Shown piece by piece: positions 8,483 to 16,408 of a DNA stretch of 40,946 nt. The position numbers were made by a program, and so were the translations under genes. Below the pieces are notes generated by a model that had not been told where the DNA came from, searched no databases, and was given only the letters and a program-made list of their open reading frames with translations. Source of the stretch: Herbaspirillum sp. CF444 (lineage in GTDB: Bacteria > Pseudomonadota > Gammaproteobacteria > Burkholderiales > Burkholderiaceae_D); NCBI RefSeq assembly GCF_000282135.1, contig NZ_AKJW01000121.1:1-40946 (forward strand), written 5' to 3'. The stretch's first letter is position 1. Every line of letters begins with the position of its first letter.

Positions 8483-9432
8483 ATCATCTTGATCATCCGC
8501 CGGCCATGCCAGCGATGCGTCTGGCAAGCGTGCCGCACTATACCGAGCGCCGCCGCCGGCGACGCAGCTTGCGTGCCTTTTGCGGCATGCTGGCGCGCGC
8601 AGCGGTGCGCAGCCTGCATCAGGAGCTGACGCTTTATCCCAAACCGGGATTGGTCTCGCTGGTGGACAACGGCAGCCACGACGACATGGATGCGTCGACG
8701 TTCATGCGCAGCCTGTTCTCCTTGCGGCACTACTTCTTCGAGATTGCCGAGGCGGGGGCGAGCGGCGCGCCGTTCAGCGTACTCAAACAACTCGGCATCA
8801 AGGCCGAGCAGCGCATGCTGCAGGCGACTGGTGGCATCAATACTCATCGCGGCGCGATCTTTTGCCTGGGCATGCTGTGCGCCGCAGTGGCGTCGTGCCG
8901 CGCGCAGGACATGACGCTTTCTCCGCAGGCGGTGCGCGCGACATTGCTGATTCAGTGGGGCGATGCCTTGGCAGCGCACACAAGAGCCGCAGAAAACGAC
9001 AGCAACGGTCTGCGCGTGGCCGCACACCATGCCGTCGGAGGCGCGCGCGAAGAAGGTGCGCTGGGATTCCCATCCGTCTTTGATGTCGCCTTGCCGCAAT
9101 TGCAGGCGACGCTCGATGCCGGGCGCGACTGGCAATGCGCCAAGGTTGACGCCTTGTTCGCGTTGATGGCGCACGTCAGCGACACCAACGTCTATCATCG
9201 CGGCGGCAGTGCCGGAGCGGCAAGGGTGCAGCAACGCAGCCGTGCTTTCATGAACGACGGCGGCACCGGCAATATCGCCTGGCAAGCACGGGCGCAAGCA
9301 TGCCATCATGAATTCGTGCAACATCGCCTGTCGCCGGGCGGCGCCGCGGATCTGCTGGCGGCGGCTTGCCTGTTGCATGCCGTGTGCGGCGGCGAAGGGC
9401 AGGGCAAATACAACGCCGGCCTGAAAGCATGA
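8470..9432 (+). CDS. mdcB: Triphosphoribosyl-dephospho-CoA synthase
   Basis: This member of the CitG/MdcB family, 320 residues, makes the prosthetic-group precursor from ATP and dephospho-CoA. The hallmark segment ELTLYPKPGLVSLVDNGSHD, followed by MDASTFMRS, is present near residues 57-90, as are GGINTHRGAIFCLGMLCA and DTNVYHRGG. The first 35 residues are arginine-rich and less typical. In many mdc operons mdcB follows mdcA; here it lies between mdcG and mdcH. The stop overlaps the mdcH start (ATGA). Confidence 0.94.
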   Translation: MSGLNHLDHPPAMPAMRLASVPHYTERRRRRRSLRAFCGMLARAAVRSLHQELTLYPKPGLVSLVDNGSHDDMDASTFMRSLFSLRHYFFEIAEAGASGAPFSVLKQLGIKAEQRMLQATGGINTHRGAIFCLGMLCAAVASCRAQDMTLSPQAVRATLLIQWGDALAAHTRAAENDSNGLRVAAHHAVGGAREEGALGFPSVFDVALPQLQATLDAGRDWQCAKVDALFALMAHVSDTNVYHRGGSAGAARVQQRSRAFMNDGGTGNIAWQARAQACHHEFVQHRLSPGGAADLLAAACLLHAVCGGEGQGKYNAGLKA

Positions 9433-10361
9433 CGGAGCGGTTTGCCATTCTCTGTCCCGGACAAGGCGGCCAGCATGCCGCCATGTTCGATCTGCTGCGC
9501 AACGACGCGCGTGGCGCCGGGGTCTTGCAGGAATACGCACTGGATCAACGCCTGGCGCATCCGCTCGACGCGATACTGCAGGACGACAGCCTGCTGTTCG
9601 CCAATCGCCATGCGCAGCCACTGGTGGTCGCCGCCGGGCTGGCGGCGTGGCAGGTGTTGCGCGATGCGCTTCCGACGCCGGACCTGGTTGCCGGCTACAG
9701 CATCGGCGAGTTGACGGCATATGGCGTTGCAGCTTCCTTGCGGGCAGCGGTCGCGATCGACCTGGCAATTGCACGCGCCGGATATATGGATGCATGCCTG
9801 CGCGATGAACCGCAGCAGGGATTGATGTCGGTGAGCGGTTTGCCGGTTGAAGAGGCTGCGGCCGTATTGCAGCAGCATCATGCCCATGTGGCGATACGGA
9901 CAGGTTTCGATACGCTCATTGCAGGCGGTCGCAGCGCGGACCTGCTGACGGCGAGGCGGCAATGCGAATCGCTGGGTGCGAGAACCAGCGTGTTGCCGGT
10001 CGGCATCGCGTCGCATACGCCGCTGATGGCGTCGGCGCTGGCGCCGTTTTCATTGGCGTTGAATGCCGTCGAGTTCAACGATCCCGTCACTCCCGTCCTG
10101 GCCGGTATTTCGGCGCAAGAGATCCGCGACAAAGATGCGGCGAAGCACAGTCTCGCAGAGCAACTGACTGACACCATCCAGTGGTCGGCGTGCATGGACG
10201 CCTGCGCGGAACGAGGTATTGCCGTCGCGCTGGAACTCGGCCCGGGTTCGGCGTTGTCGCGCATGCTGCGCGAGCGCCAGCCGCATATCGAATGCCGTTC
10301 CCTTTCCGATTTCCGCAGCCTTGCGGGTGCCTCGACATGGTTGCAAAGCCGCCTCGGTTGA
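9429..10361 (+). CDS. mdcH: Malonyl-CoA:ACP transacylase of the malonate decarboxylase system
   Basis: MdcH charges the holo-carrier with malonyl from malonyl-CoA to start the catalytic cycle. The protein of 310 residues has the acyltransferase fold: the PGQGGQ loop near the N-terminus, the nucleophile Ser91 in GYSIGELTAY, and the histidine in VGIASHTPLM. The start overlaps the mdcB stop by four bases and is preferred over an upstream in-frame codon because PGQGG should lie about 10 residues from the N-terminus. It is the last gene of the operon. No convincing terminator follows. Confidence 0.94.
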   Translation: MTERFAILCPGQGGQHAAMFDLLRNDARGAGVLQEYALDQRLAHPLDAILQDDSLLFANRHAQPLVVAAGLAAWQVLRDALPTPDLVAGYSIGELTAYGVAASLRAAVAIDLAIARAGYMDACLRDEPQQGLMSVSGLPVEEAAAVLQQHHAHVAIRTGFDTLIAGGRSADLLTARRQCESLGARTSVLPVGIASHTPLMASALAPFSLALNAVEFNDPVTPVLAGISAQEIRDKDAAKHSLAEQLTDTIQWSACMDACAERGIAVALELGPGSALSRMLRERQPHIECRSLSDFRSLAGASTWLQSRLG

Positions 10362-10707
10362 TGGCATTTTTCAACCTACCGGGAAGATGTTGATTGGCAA
10401 AAAATCAAGTTTTGCACACGCCTCTTCAAAACCCGTTACGTACGCTTGAAATGTAACTATCAATTAGGTACATTGGACTCGTCACCCGGGTTTTACAAAA
10501 ATATAAACAATCAGCCTTGTTCCACTGACCGAGTTTTGCGCACTTTCGAAGCGCTTCATGACCAACAAGAACCAAGCAAGAAATTAAGAAAATCAAGAAA
10601 ATTAAGTCTGCCCTGACATGACAATGTGCGGGGTGCGAAGCATGCGGCTTGGTACTCGACGTGCTACTCGAGATCCTTGCGGCTCTTTCAAGATACGGAC
10701 ATAAGCG
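10362..10707. other. Intergenic region between the malonate operon and the kinase module
   Basis: These 346 bases have lower GC than the flanking genes and no convincing open frame. A promoter and an overlapping dyad lie at 10446-10474. The last 230 bases would form a long leader for the kinase gene and include an A-rich stretch around 10570-10605. No clear intrinsic terminator for the preceding operon is visible. Confidence 0.6.
10446..10474 (+). promoter_or_regulatory. Sigma70-type promoter for the kinase module, overlapped by a dyad
   Basis: TTGAAA (10446-10451) and TACATT (10469-10474) are separated by 17 bases. The spacer and the first four bases of the -10 hexamer form a 21-base dyad at 10452-10472 of pattern TGTA-n-CTA-nnnnn-TAG-n-TACA, a layout expected of a repressor site. 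The start of transcription would be near 10481, leaving about 227 bases of leader before the ATG at 10708. The regulator is unknown. Confidence 0.5.
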
Positions 10708-12069
10708 ATGACATTACAGGTCTGCGCAAAGGGGATTGCAGATTTTCGATTGCTGTTCGAATCGGTGCCGGGACTGTTTCTGGTCCTGCTGCCCGACTTC
10801 ACTATTACCGCCGTCAGCGATGCCTATCTGCAGGCGACCCTGACGCGACGCGAACACATTATCGGACGTCATCTGTTCGATGTTTTTCCTGACAATCCGG
10901 ACGACCCCAATGCCGACGGCGTCGCCAACCTGCGTCGCTCCCTGGACCTGGTGCTGGCGACCAAAATGCCGGACGCCATGGCAATGCAGAAGTACGATGT
11001 GCCGCGGCCCGACGGCAGCGGCTTTGAGGAGCGTTATTGGAGTCCGTCGAACTTCCCCGTGATGGATGAGGCGCGCAACATTCTCTACATCATGCATCGC
11101 GTGGAAGACATCACGTCCTATGTGTTGCTCAAGAAAAATCGCGATGAGCTGGGTCGCTTGCATGAGGAACTGCAAAAAAGTATCGGCGCGGATGAACTGG
11201 AACTTTCGGAGTCGACTGAGGATGTTGCTGCCGGCAATCAACACCTGCATGCGCTCAATCGCGCCCTCAAGCTTGAAATCCTTGCGCGCGGCAAGCTGGA
11301 GGAGACCAACCGCGAACTGACGCGGCAGCTCAAGAACAACATCGAAAAACTGGAGGCCAGCAACAAGGAACTGGAGAGCTTCAGCTATTCGGTTTCGCAT
11401 GATTTGCGCGCGCCGCTGCGCGCCATCGACGGTTTTGCGCGCATGCTGGAAGAAGACATCGCCGAACAACTGGACGAGGAAGGACGGCGCAAGCTGGAAA
11501 TCATCCGCAACAACACCCGCAACATGGGGCGGCTGATTGATGAACTGCTGGAGTTTTCTCGCCTGGGACGCAAGGAGCTCAACTACGGCCATCTCGACAT
11601 GGCGGCGCTGGCGCAGGCTGCGTTCAACGATGCCACGAGCGCGGCAACCAACACCACCACGCTGTCGATGGACGAGTTGCCCGTGGCGCGAGGCGACCTT
11701 ACCTTGATCAGGCAGGTCTGGTTCAACCTGCTGTCCAATGCTTGCAAGTTCAGCGCCAAGCGCGAACAGGCGCATATCACGATCAAGGGAGCAGTGGATG
11801 GCGGCATGCTGACGTACACGGTCAGCGACAACGGCGCCGGTTTTGACATGCGCTATTACAACAAGCTGTTCGGCGTGTTCCAGCGCCTGCATCGCGTCAG
11901 CGAGTTCGAGGGGACCGGCGTCGGCCTGGCGATCGTGCATCGCATCGTGACGCGCCACGGTGGACGCGTCTGGGCTGAAGGCGCCGTCGGCGAAGGAGCA
12001 GCGTTTCATTTCACGCTGCCTGTGGTGTTGCGAAAGGATGGCGGAGAGGGTGGCAATGAGCAACTTTGA
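10708..12069 (+). CDS. PAS-domain sensor histidine kinase, cytosolic
   Basis: The protein has 453 residues and no membrane segment. A PAS-like domain covers about residues 10-135 (DFTITAVSDAYLQAT at its start, YIMHRVEDIT at its end). A coiled coil follows (about 140-225), then a HisKA domain with the phosphoacceptor His231 (SYSVSHDLRAPLRAIDGF) and an ATPase domain with N box LLSNACKFSAK, DNGAGFDM and GTGVGLAIVHRI. The kinase half resembles cyanobacterial phytochrome-type kinases. The PAS ligand is unknown; I see no chromophore-binding GAF domain. Its stop overlaps the start of a single-domain regulator, so the two are very probably a pair. Confidence 0.93.
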   Translation: MTLQVCAKGIADFRLLFESVPGLFLVLLPDFTITAVSDAYLQATLTRREHIIGRHLFDVFPDNPDDPNADGVANLRRSLDLVLATKMPDAMAMQKYDVPRPDGSGFEERYWSPSNFPVMDEARNILYIMHRVEDITSYVLLKKNRDELGRLHEELQKSIGADELELSESTEDVAAGNQHLHALNRALKLEILARGKLEETNRELTRQLKNNIEKLEASNKELESFSYSVSHDLRAPLRAIDGFARMLEEDIAEQLDEEGRRKLEIIRNNTRNMGRLIDELLEFSRLGRKELNYGHLDMAALAQAAFNDATSAATNTTTLSMDELPVARGDLTLIRQVWFNLLSNACKFSAKREQAHITIKGAVDGGMLTYTVSDNGAGFDMRYYNKLFGVFQRLHRVSEFEGTGVGLAIVHRIVTRHGGRVWAEGAVGEGAAFHFTLPVVLRKDGGEGGNEQL

Positions 12070-12502
12070 AAAGATCGACATTTTGCTGGTGGAAGACAAT
12101 CCCTACGATGCCGAGTTGTCGCTGCGCGCGCTGCAAAGGAAGAAGCTCGCCAACAAGGTGGAGTGGGTGCAGGACGGCGCGGATGCGCTGGATTTCATTT
12201 TCTCCAAGGGCAGCTATGCACATCGCGCGCAGGACGAGCCGCTCAAGCTGATCTTGCTGGACATCAAGCTGCCCAAGGTCAGCGGCATCGACGTACTGCG
12301 CAAGATCAAGGAAGATCCCGTCACGCGAGCGATCCCGGTCGTCATGCTGACCTCGTCCGCCGAAGAGCAGGATCTGAGCGAGTGCTACCAGCTTGGCGTC
12401 AACAGTTACATCGTCAAGCCGGTGGATTTCGAAAGTTTCCAGGAAGAGGTGGAAAAGGCCGGTTTCTACTGGATGCTCGTCAATCGGGTGCCGGTATCCT
12501 GA
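12056..12502 (+). CDS. Single-domain response regulator (Rcp1-like)
   Basis: The protein of 148 residues consists of one receiver domain. The acidic pair is in LLVEDNPYDAE, the phosphorylated aspartate is in LILLDIKLP, the threonine/serine switch is in VVMLTSSAEE and the lysine is in YIVKPVDFE. The extended loop after helix 2 and the C-terminal tail fit the Rcp1 type that partners phytochrome-like kinases. There is no output domain, so it likely acts by protein contact or as a phosphate relay or sink. The start at 12056 follows a GGAG-containing ribosome site inside the kinase gene; an in-frame ATG 18 bases upstream is possible. Confidence 0.92.
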   Translation: MSNFEKIDILLVEDNPYDAELSLRALQRKKLANKVEWVQDGADALDFIFSKGSYAHRAQDEPLKLILLDIKLPKVSGIDVLRKIKEDPVTRAIPVVMLTSSAEEQDLSECYQLGVNSYIVKPVDFESFQEEVEKAGFYWMLVNRVPVS

Positions 12503-12511
12503 ACATAGGAC

Positions 12512-14620
12512 ATGGGGATGAGAAGAGGCACACTCAAGATTCTGATGGTCGAGGACGATCCCGACGATGTTGAATTGTCGCGTTATGAGCTGGTGCGTGC
12601 CGGGATTGCCTGCGATGTTCGCCAGGTGGACACCGAGGATGCGTTCGTCGACGCCTTGAGCAATTATCAGCCGGATATCGTTCTGGGCGATTTTTCCCTG
12701 CCCACCTTCGACGGCATGTCGGCGCTGCAAATCGTGCAGGAAACGACGCCGAGTACGCCGTTCCTGTTCGTGTCCGGCACCATGGGCGAGGAGCGCGCCA
12801 TCAAGGCGTTGAAACACGGTGCTTACGACTATGTGCTCAAGTCCAATCTTGCGCGCCTGCCGTCCGCCGTGGAGCGCGCCCTGCAGGAAGCGCACCAGAA
12901 CAAGATCCGCCGCAAGATGGAACAGGCGTTGCAGACTGAACGCAATCTGCTGTCCGCCATCTTCGACACCACCGGCGCGCTGGGCATGATGCTGGACAAG
13001 GACGGTCGCATCATGCGCTTCAATCAGGCCGCCGAGCGTACCACCGGTTACACGCTGTCGCAGGTGCAGGACAAGCAGTTCTGGGATGTTTTCTTTCCGA
13101 CGGAAGAGATCGAACCGGTGCGCAATCACTTCTTGCACTGGCATCTGCAGACACAGCCGCTGCAATATCAAAGCCGCTGGATGACGGCCGGCGGCGAGCG
13201 GCGCGAGATCCTGTGGTTGACCACCTTCCTGCAGGACGACAGCGGACTGGCGTTCAATTTCATTTGCAGCGGCATCGACATCACGCAATGGCGCCAGGCG
13301 GAAGATCGCGTGCATCGCCTGAGCAACTACGACGTCCTGACCGGCCTGCCCAATCGCAGCCTGTTGCGCGACCGGCTGGAGCAAGGCATCACGCGGGTGG
13401 AGCGCGAACAACGGCCCGGCCTGATCGCCGTCATCCTCATCGGCGTGCGCGGCGCCATCGCCGTGCGTGAAAGCCTGGGGTTGAAACTGAGCGAAGAGGC
13501 GCTGGTGGAAGCCGGTCGCCGCCTGGCGGAATTGATGCAGCATGACGCGACGCTGGCGCGCTTCGGCGACACCAGCTTTGCGATGGTGTTGCATGTACCT
13601 GCGCAAGACCAGATCGCCATGGCGGTGCAAGAGATCATCGACGTGCTCGATCTGCCGTATCACGTCGACGACAGCGAGGGCGTCTATCTGGAATCGAACA
13701 TCGGCGTGACCGTCTATCCCAATGACGGCGACAACGGCGACGCCCTGCTGCAAGCGGCCGAGGTCGCCATGCATCGCGCCATGGACAACGTGCTGGAGCG
13801 TTTCCAGTTCTATACGCCGAGCCTGAACAGCCAGGTCAGCTACCGGTTGCAAATGGCCTCGCAGCTGCGTCAGGCGGTGCAGAAGAACGAGCTGATCCTG
13901 CACTATCAGCCGCAGATATCGCTGGAAAGCGGCAAGGTCGTCGGCATCGAAGCCCTGCTGCGCTGGCAACATCCTGAAAAGGGCATGGTTTCGCCGCTGC
14001 AGTTCATCCCGCTGGCGGAAGAAACCGGATTGATCGTGCCGATCGGAGAATGGGTTTTGCGCACGGCTTGCGAACAGGGCAAGCGCTGGCACGACATGGG
14101 GATGCACGGGCTGACGATGGCGGTCAATTTGTCGGCAAAGCAGTTCGCCCTGAAGAATCTGGCCAGCGTGGTGCGCAAGGCGCTGGACGACAGCGGGCTC
14201 GATTCGCGTTGCCTGGAGCTGGAACTGACCGAAAGCGCCTCGATGGAAACGCCGGAGAAAAGCATCGAGGTCATGCAATCGCTCAAAGCCATGGGCATAC
14301 GTCTGTCAATCGATGACTTCGGCACCGGCTATTCCAACCTCAACTATCTCAAGCGCTTTCCGGTGGATCAGTTAAAAATCGATCAATCCTTCGTACGCGA
14401 TGTCACCACGGACGCCGACGATCTGGCCATCTCCAAGGCCGTCATTGCCCTGGCGCGCAGTCTGCATCTGGAAGTGCTGGCCGAAGGCGTGGAAGAGCAG
14501 GGGCAGCACGATGTCATGAAGCAGAGCGGCTGCGACAAGGTGCAGGGCTATTACTTCAGCAGGCCGCTGGCCGTGGACGATTGCACCCGTTTCCTGCTGC
14601 GGTACGGGAAAGCCGACTGA
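12512..14620 (+). CDS. REC-PAS-GGDEF(degenerate)-EAL cyclic-di-GMP phosphodiesterase
   Basis: The protein has 702 residues. A receiver domain (about 8-125) has Asp60 as acceptor (IVLGDFSLP) and Lys110. A PAS domain spans about 140-262. The GGDEF domain (about 265-430) has lost its motif, reading FGDTSF at 351-356, so diguanylate cyclase activity is unlikely. The EAL domain (about 445-700) is intact: E480-A-L in GIEALLRWQHP, ELTESASME, IDDFGTGYSNLNYL, QLKIDQSFV and LAEGVEEQG. It should therefore hydrolyse c-di-GMP under control of phosphorylation. It follows the single-domain regulator after nine bases, in the same direction, and probably shares the kinase. A second ATG six bases downstream is possible. 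Confidence 0.93.
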   Translation: MGMRRGTLKILMVEDDPDDVELSRYELVRAGIACDVRQVDTEDAFVDALSNYQPDIVLGDFSLPTFDGMSALQIVQETTPSTPFLFVSGTMGEERAIKALKHGAYDYVLKSNLARLPSAVERALQEAHQNKIRRKMEQALQTERNLLSAIFDTTGALGMMLDKDGRIMRFNQAAERTTGYTLSQVQDKQFWDVFFPTEEIEPVRNHFLHWHLQTQPLQYQSRWMTAGGERREILWLTTFLQDDSGLAFNFICSGIDITQWRQAEDRVHRLSNYDVLTGLPNRSLLRDRLEQGITRVEREQRPGLIAVILIGVRGAIAVRESLGLKLSEEALVEAGRRLAELMQHDATLARFGDTSFAMVLHVPAQDQIAMAVQEIIDVLDLPYHVDDSEGVYLESNIGVTVYPNDGDNGDALLQAAEVAMHRAMDNVLERFQFYTPSLNSQVSYRLQMASQLRQAVQKNELILHYQPQISLESGKVVGIEALLRWQHPEKGMVSPLQFIPLAEETGLIVPIGEWVLRTACEQGKRWHDMGMHGLTMAVNLSAKQFALKNLASVVRKALDDSGLDSRCLELELTESASMETPEKSIEVMQSLKAMGIRLSIDDFGTGYSNLNYLKRFPVDQLKIDQSFVRDVTTDADDLAISKAVIALARSLHLEVLAEGVEEQGQHDVMKQSGCDKVQGYYFSRPLAVDDCTRFLLRYGKAD

Positions 14621-14672
14621 CGATGCCGTGTCGAAGTTGCACGGACGTTGTTTTGATGGATAATTGGCGTCC

Positions 14673-15296
14673 ATGATCTCCGCCACTTCTACTCTTTTCC
14701 CTTCCTCTTCTTCCTTTCGCGGCCTCTTGCTGGCTGCCGGAAAAGGCTCGCGCTTCGATGCCGGTGGCGCCGACAACAAATTGCTGGCGCGTTTGCCGGA
14801 TACGGACGACTGCGTCGTTGAAGCCGCGGCGCGCAGGCTCCTGAGTGTGCTGCCGGTCGTCGCCGTGGTCAACGATCTGCCGGGAGAGGTTGGCCGGCGT
14901 CTTGCGGCAATCGGTTGCGAGGTGGTGGAATGCGCCGATGCAGCCGAGGGCATGAGCGCCTCGCTGATGTGCGGCGTGCGGCATGCGCGGGATGTCGCAG
15001 GATGGATCATCGCGCTGGGCGACATGCCGCATGTGCTGGCGTCGACGCATGGCGGCTTGCTGGCGGCGCTCAAGGACGGCGTCGACATCGCCGTGCCGGC
15101 TTATCTGGGACAACGCGGCAACCCGGTTGCCTTCAGCCGCCGCCATCTGGACGCATTGCTGCAACTGAGCGGCGATCGCGGTGCGCGGGAATTGCTGAAG
15201 AGGTTCCCGGTCAATGACATCCCCGTCAACGACCCCGGCATTCACCGCGACATCGACACAAGAGACGATCTTGCCGCTGCCTTCTCCTCGCCCTGA
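14673..15296 (+). CDS. MobA/MocA-like nucleotidyltransferase (probable molybdopterin cytidylyltransferase)
   Basis: The protein of 207 residues has the N-terminal nucleotide-binding loop LLLAAGKGSRFDAGG followed by DNKLL, then ALGDMPHV (metal-binding aspartate) and GQRGNPVAFSRRH. These are the marks of MobA-like NTP transferases such as MocA, which attaches CMP to molybdopterin. It faces the xdhC/oxidoreductase genes, whose enzyme class needs the cytosine dinucleotide cofactor, so a MocA role is likely. The N-terminal 18 residues are serine-rich and weakly conserved, so the true start may differ; an in-frame TTG lies nine bases upstream of the chosen ATG. Confidence 0.85.
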   Translation: MISATSTLFPSSSSFRGLLLAAGKGSRFDAGGADNKLLARLPDTDDCVVEAAARRLLSVLPVVAVVNDLPGEVGRRLAAIGCEVVECADAAEGMSASLMCGVRHARDVAGWIIALGDMPHVLASTHGGLLAALKDGVDIAVPAYLGQRGNPVAFSRRHLDALLQLSGDRGARELLKRFPVNDIPVNDPGIHRDIDTRDDLAAAFSSP

Positions 15297-15302
15297 GGGA
15301 AC

Positions 15303-15330
15303 GCGGCAACCCTTTTGCGGCAACCCTTTT
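15303..15330. repeat. Perfect 14-base tandem duplication between convergent genes
   Basis: GCGGCAACCCTTTT occurs twice without a gap (15303-15316 and 15317-15330). The second copy ends inside the stop codon of the convergent xdhC-like gene (15329-15331, minus strand). It fills almost the whole gap between the two genes. Confidence 0.85.
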
Positions 15331-16357
15331 ATTTCGTGAATTCGCCGACCATGCAACTGCCGCCGCCTTCGGCGCCGGGAAGGGGATCGGTGCGTGCGGC
15401 ATGGGTCTGCGAGATGGAGACGCCGTTGCGGATGGCGGTCATTTCGGCCAGGATGGCGACGGCGATTTCGGGCGGCGTGCGCGCGCCGAGGAACAGGCCG
15501 ACGGGGCCGTGCAGCTTGTCGATCTCGGCGCTGCTGATGTCGAACAATGCCAGCCGCTCGCGGCGCTTGATGTTGTTGGTGCGCGAGCCGATGGCGCCGA
15601 TATAGAAGGCCGGCGACTTGAGCGCTTCGATCAGCGCCATGTCGTCCAGTTTGGGGTCGTGGGTGAGCGTCACGACGGCGCTGTTGGCGTCCAGTTGCAG
15701 GCGCAGCAGCAGATCATCGGGCATCTCGTCGGACAGCTCGACGCCGGCGATATCCCATTCCTTCAGATATTCTTCGCGCGGATCGCAGACGATCACCTGA
15801 TAGTCCAGCGCCAGCGCAAACTGCGCGACATAGCGCGACATCTGTGCGGCGCCGATGATGATCAGGCGGTAACGCGGGCCGAAGGGCGCAATGAGTTGGC
15901 GATCCTGCACCAGCGTCTGGCGTGCGTTGCTGTCGGTGGAAAGCGTTGCCGCGCCGGTGTCGAGATCCAGCGTGCGCGTGACGCGCAGGCCCTGGCGCAC
16001 GGCTGCCAGCAATTCCGCGATGCGCGACATGGCCGAGACCGGCTCCATCATGATTTCCAGGGTGCCGCCGCAAGGCAGGCCGAAACGATGCGCCTCGTCG
16101 GCGGTGAGTCCGTATTTCAACTCGAACGGCAAGGCATCCTGCAATTCGCCGGCTTGGATGCGACGGATCAGATCGTCCTCCACGCAGCCGCCGGAAACGG
16201 AACCACGGACATGGCCATCGCCGCGAATCGCCATCATCGAGCCGACCGGGCGCGGCGCCGATCCCCAGGTATGGATGACGGTGCCGAGCAGGACGCGGTG
16301 CCCCTGCTCGTGCCAGGCGAGGGCGGTATTGAGAACGTCGAAGTCGATGGATTCCAT
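15329..16357 (-). CDS. XdhC/CoxI family protein (molybdenum cofactor insertion)
   Basis: The protein of 342 residues belongs to the XdhC/CoxI family, which binds molybdenum cofactor, aids its sulfuration and inserts it into xanthine-dehydrogenase-type enzymes. The N-terminal XdhC_CoxI domain is clear (TWGSAPRPVGSMMAI, GSVSGGCVEDDL, GLPCGGTLEIMMEP). It is followed by a Rossmann-like C-terminal domain (LIIIGAAQMSRYVAQFA, VVTLTHDPKLDD, YIGAIGSRTN). It lies downstream of the two oxidoreductase genes on the same strand, 51 bases after the large subunit, and almost certainly serves that enzyme. Confidence 0.93.
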   Translation of the reverse strand: MESIDFDVLNTALAWHEQGHRVLLGTVIHTWGSAPRPVGSMMAIRGDGHVRGSVSGGCVEDDLIRRIQAGELQDALPFELKYGLTADEAHRFGLPCGGTLEIMMEPVSAMSRIAELLAAVRQGLRVTRTLDLDTGAATLSTDSNARQTLVQDRQLIAPFGPRYRLIIIGAAQMSRYVAQFALALDYQVIVCDPREEYLKEWDIAGVELSDEMPDDLLLRLQLDANSAVVTLTHDPKLDDMALIEALKSPAFYIGAIGSRTNNIKRRERLALFDISSAEIDKLHGPVGLFLGARTPPEIAVAILAEMTAIRNGVSISQTHAARTDPLPGAEGGGSCMVGEFTK

Positions 16358-16408
16358 GGGTGCTCCGTGTTGACTAAAACTGACGGTTTGTCTTGCAGGT
16401 TTCCGTCG

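Noticed and set aside
8182..9795. A 537-codon minus-strand frame opposite mdcG, mdcB and mdcH
   Set aside because: Shadow of the operon genes; arginine-rich with no domain.
12011..14278. A 755-codon minus-strand frame opposite the response regulator and GGDEF-EAL genes
   Set aside because: Same shadow character (rich in H, R, Q, A) and opposite well-defined domains; no ribosome site or family match.
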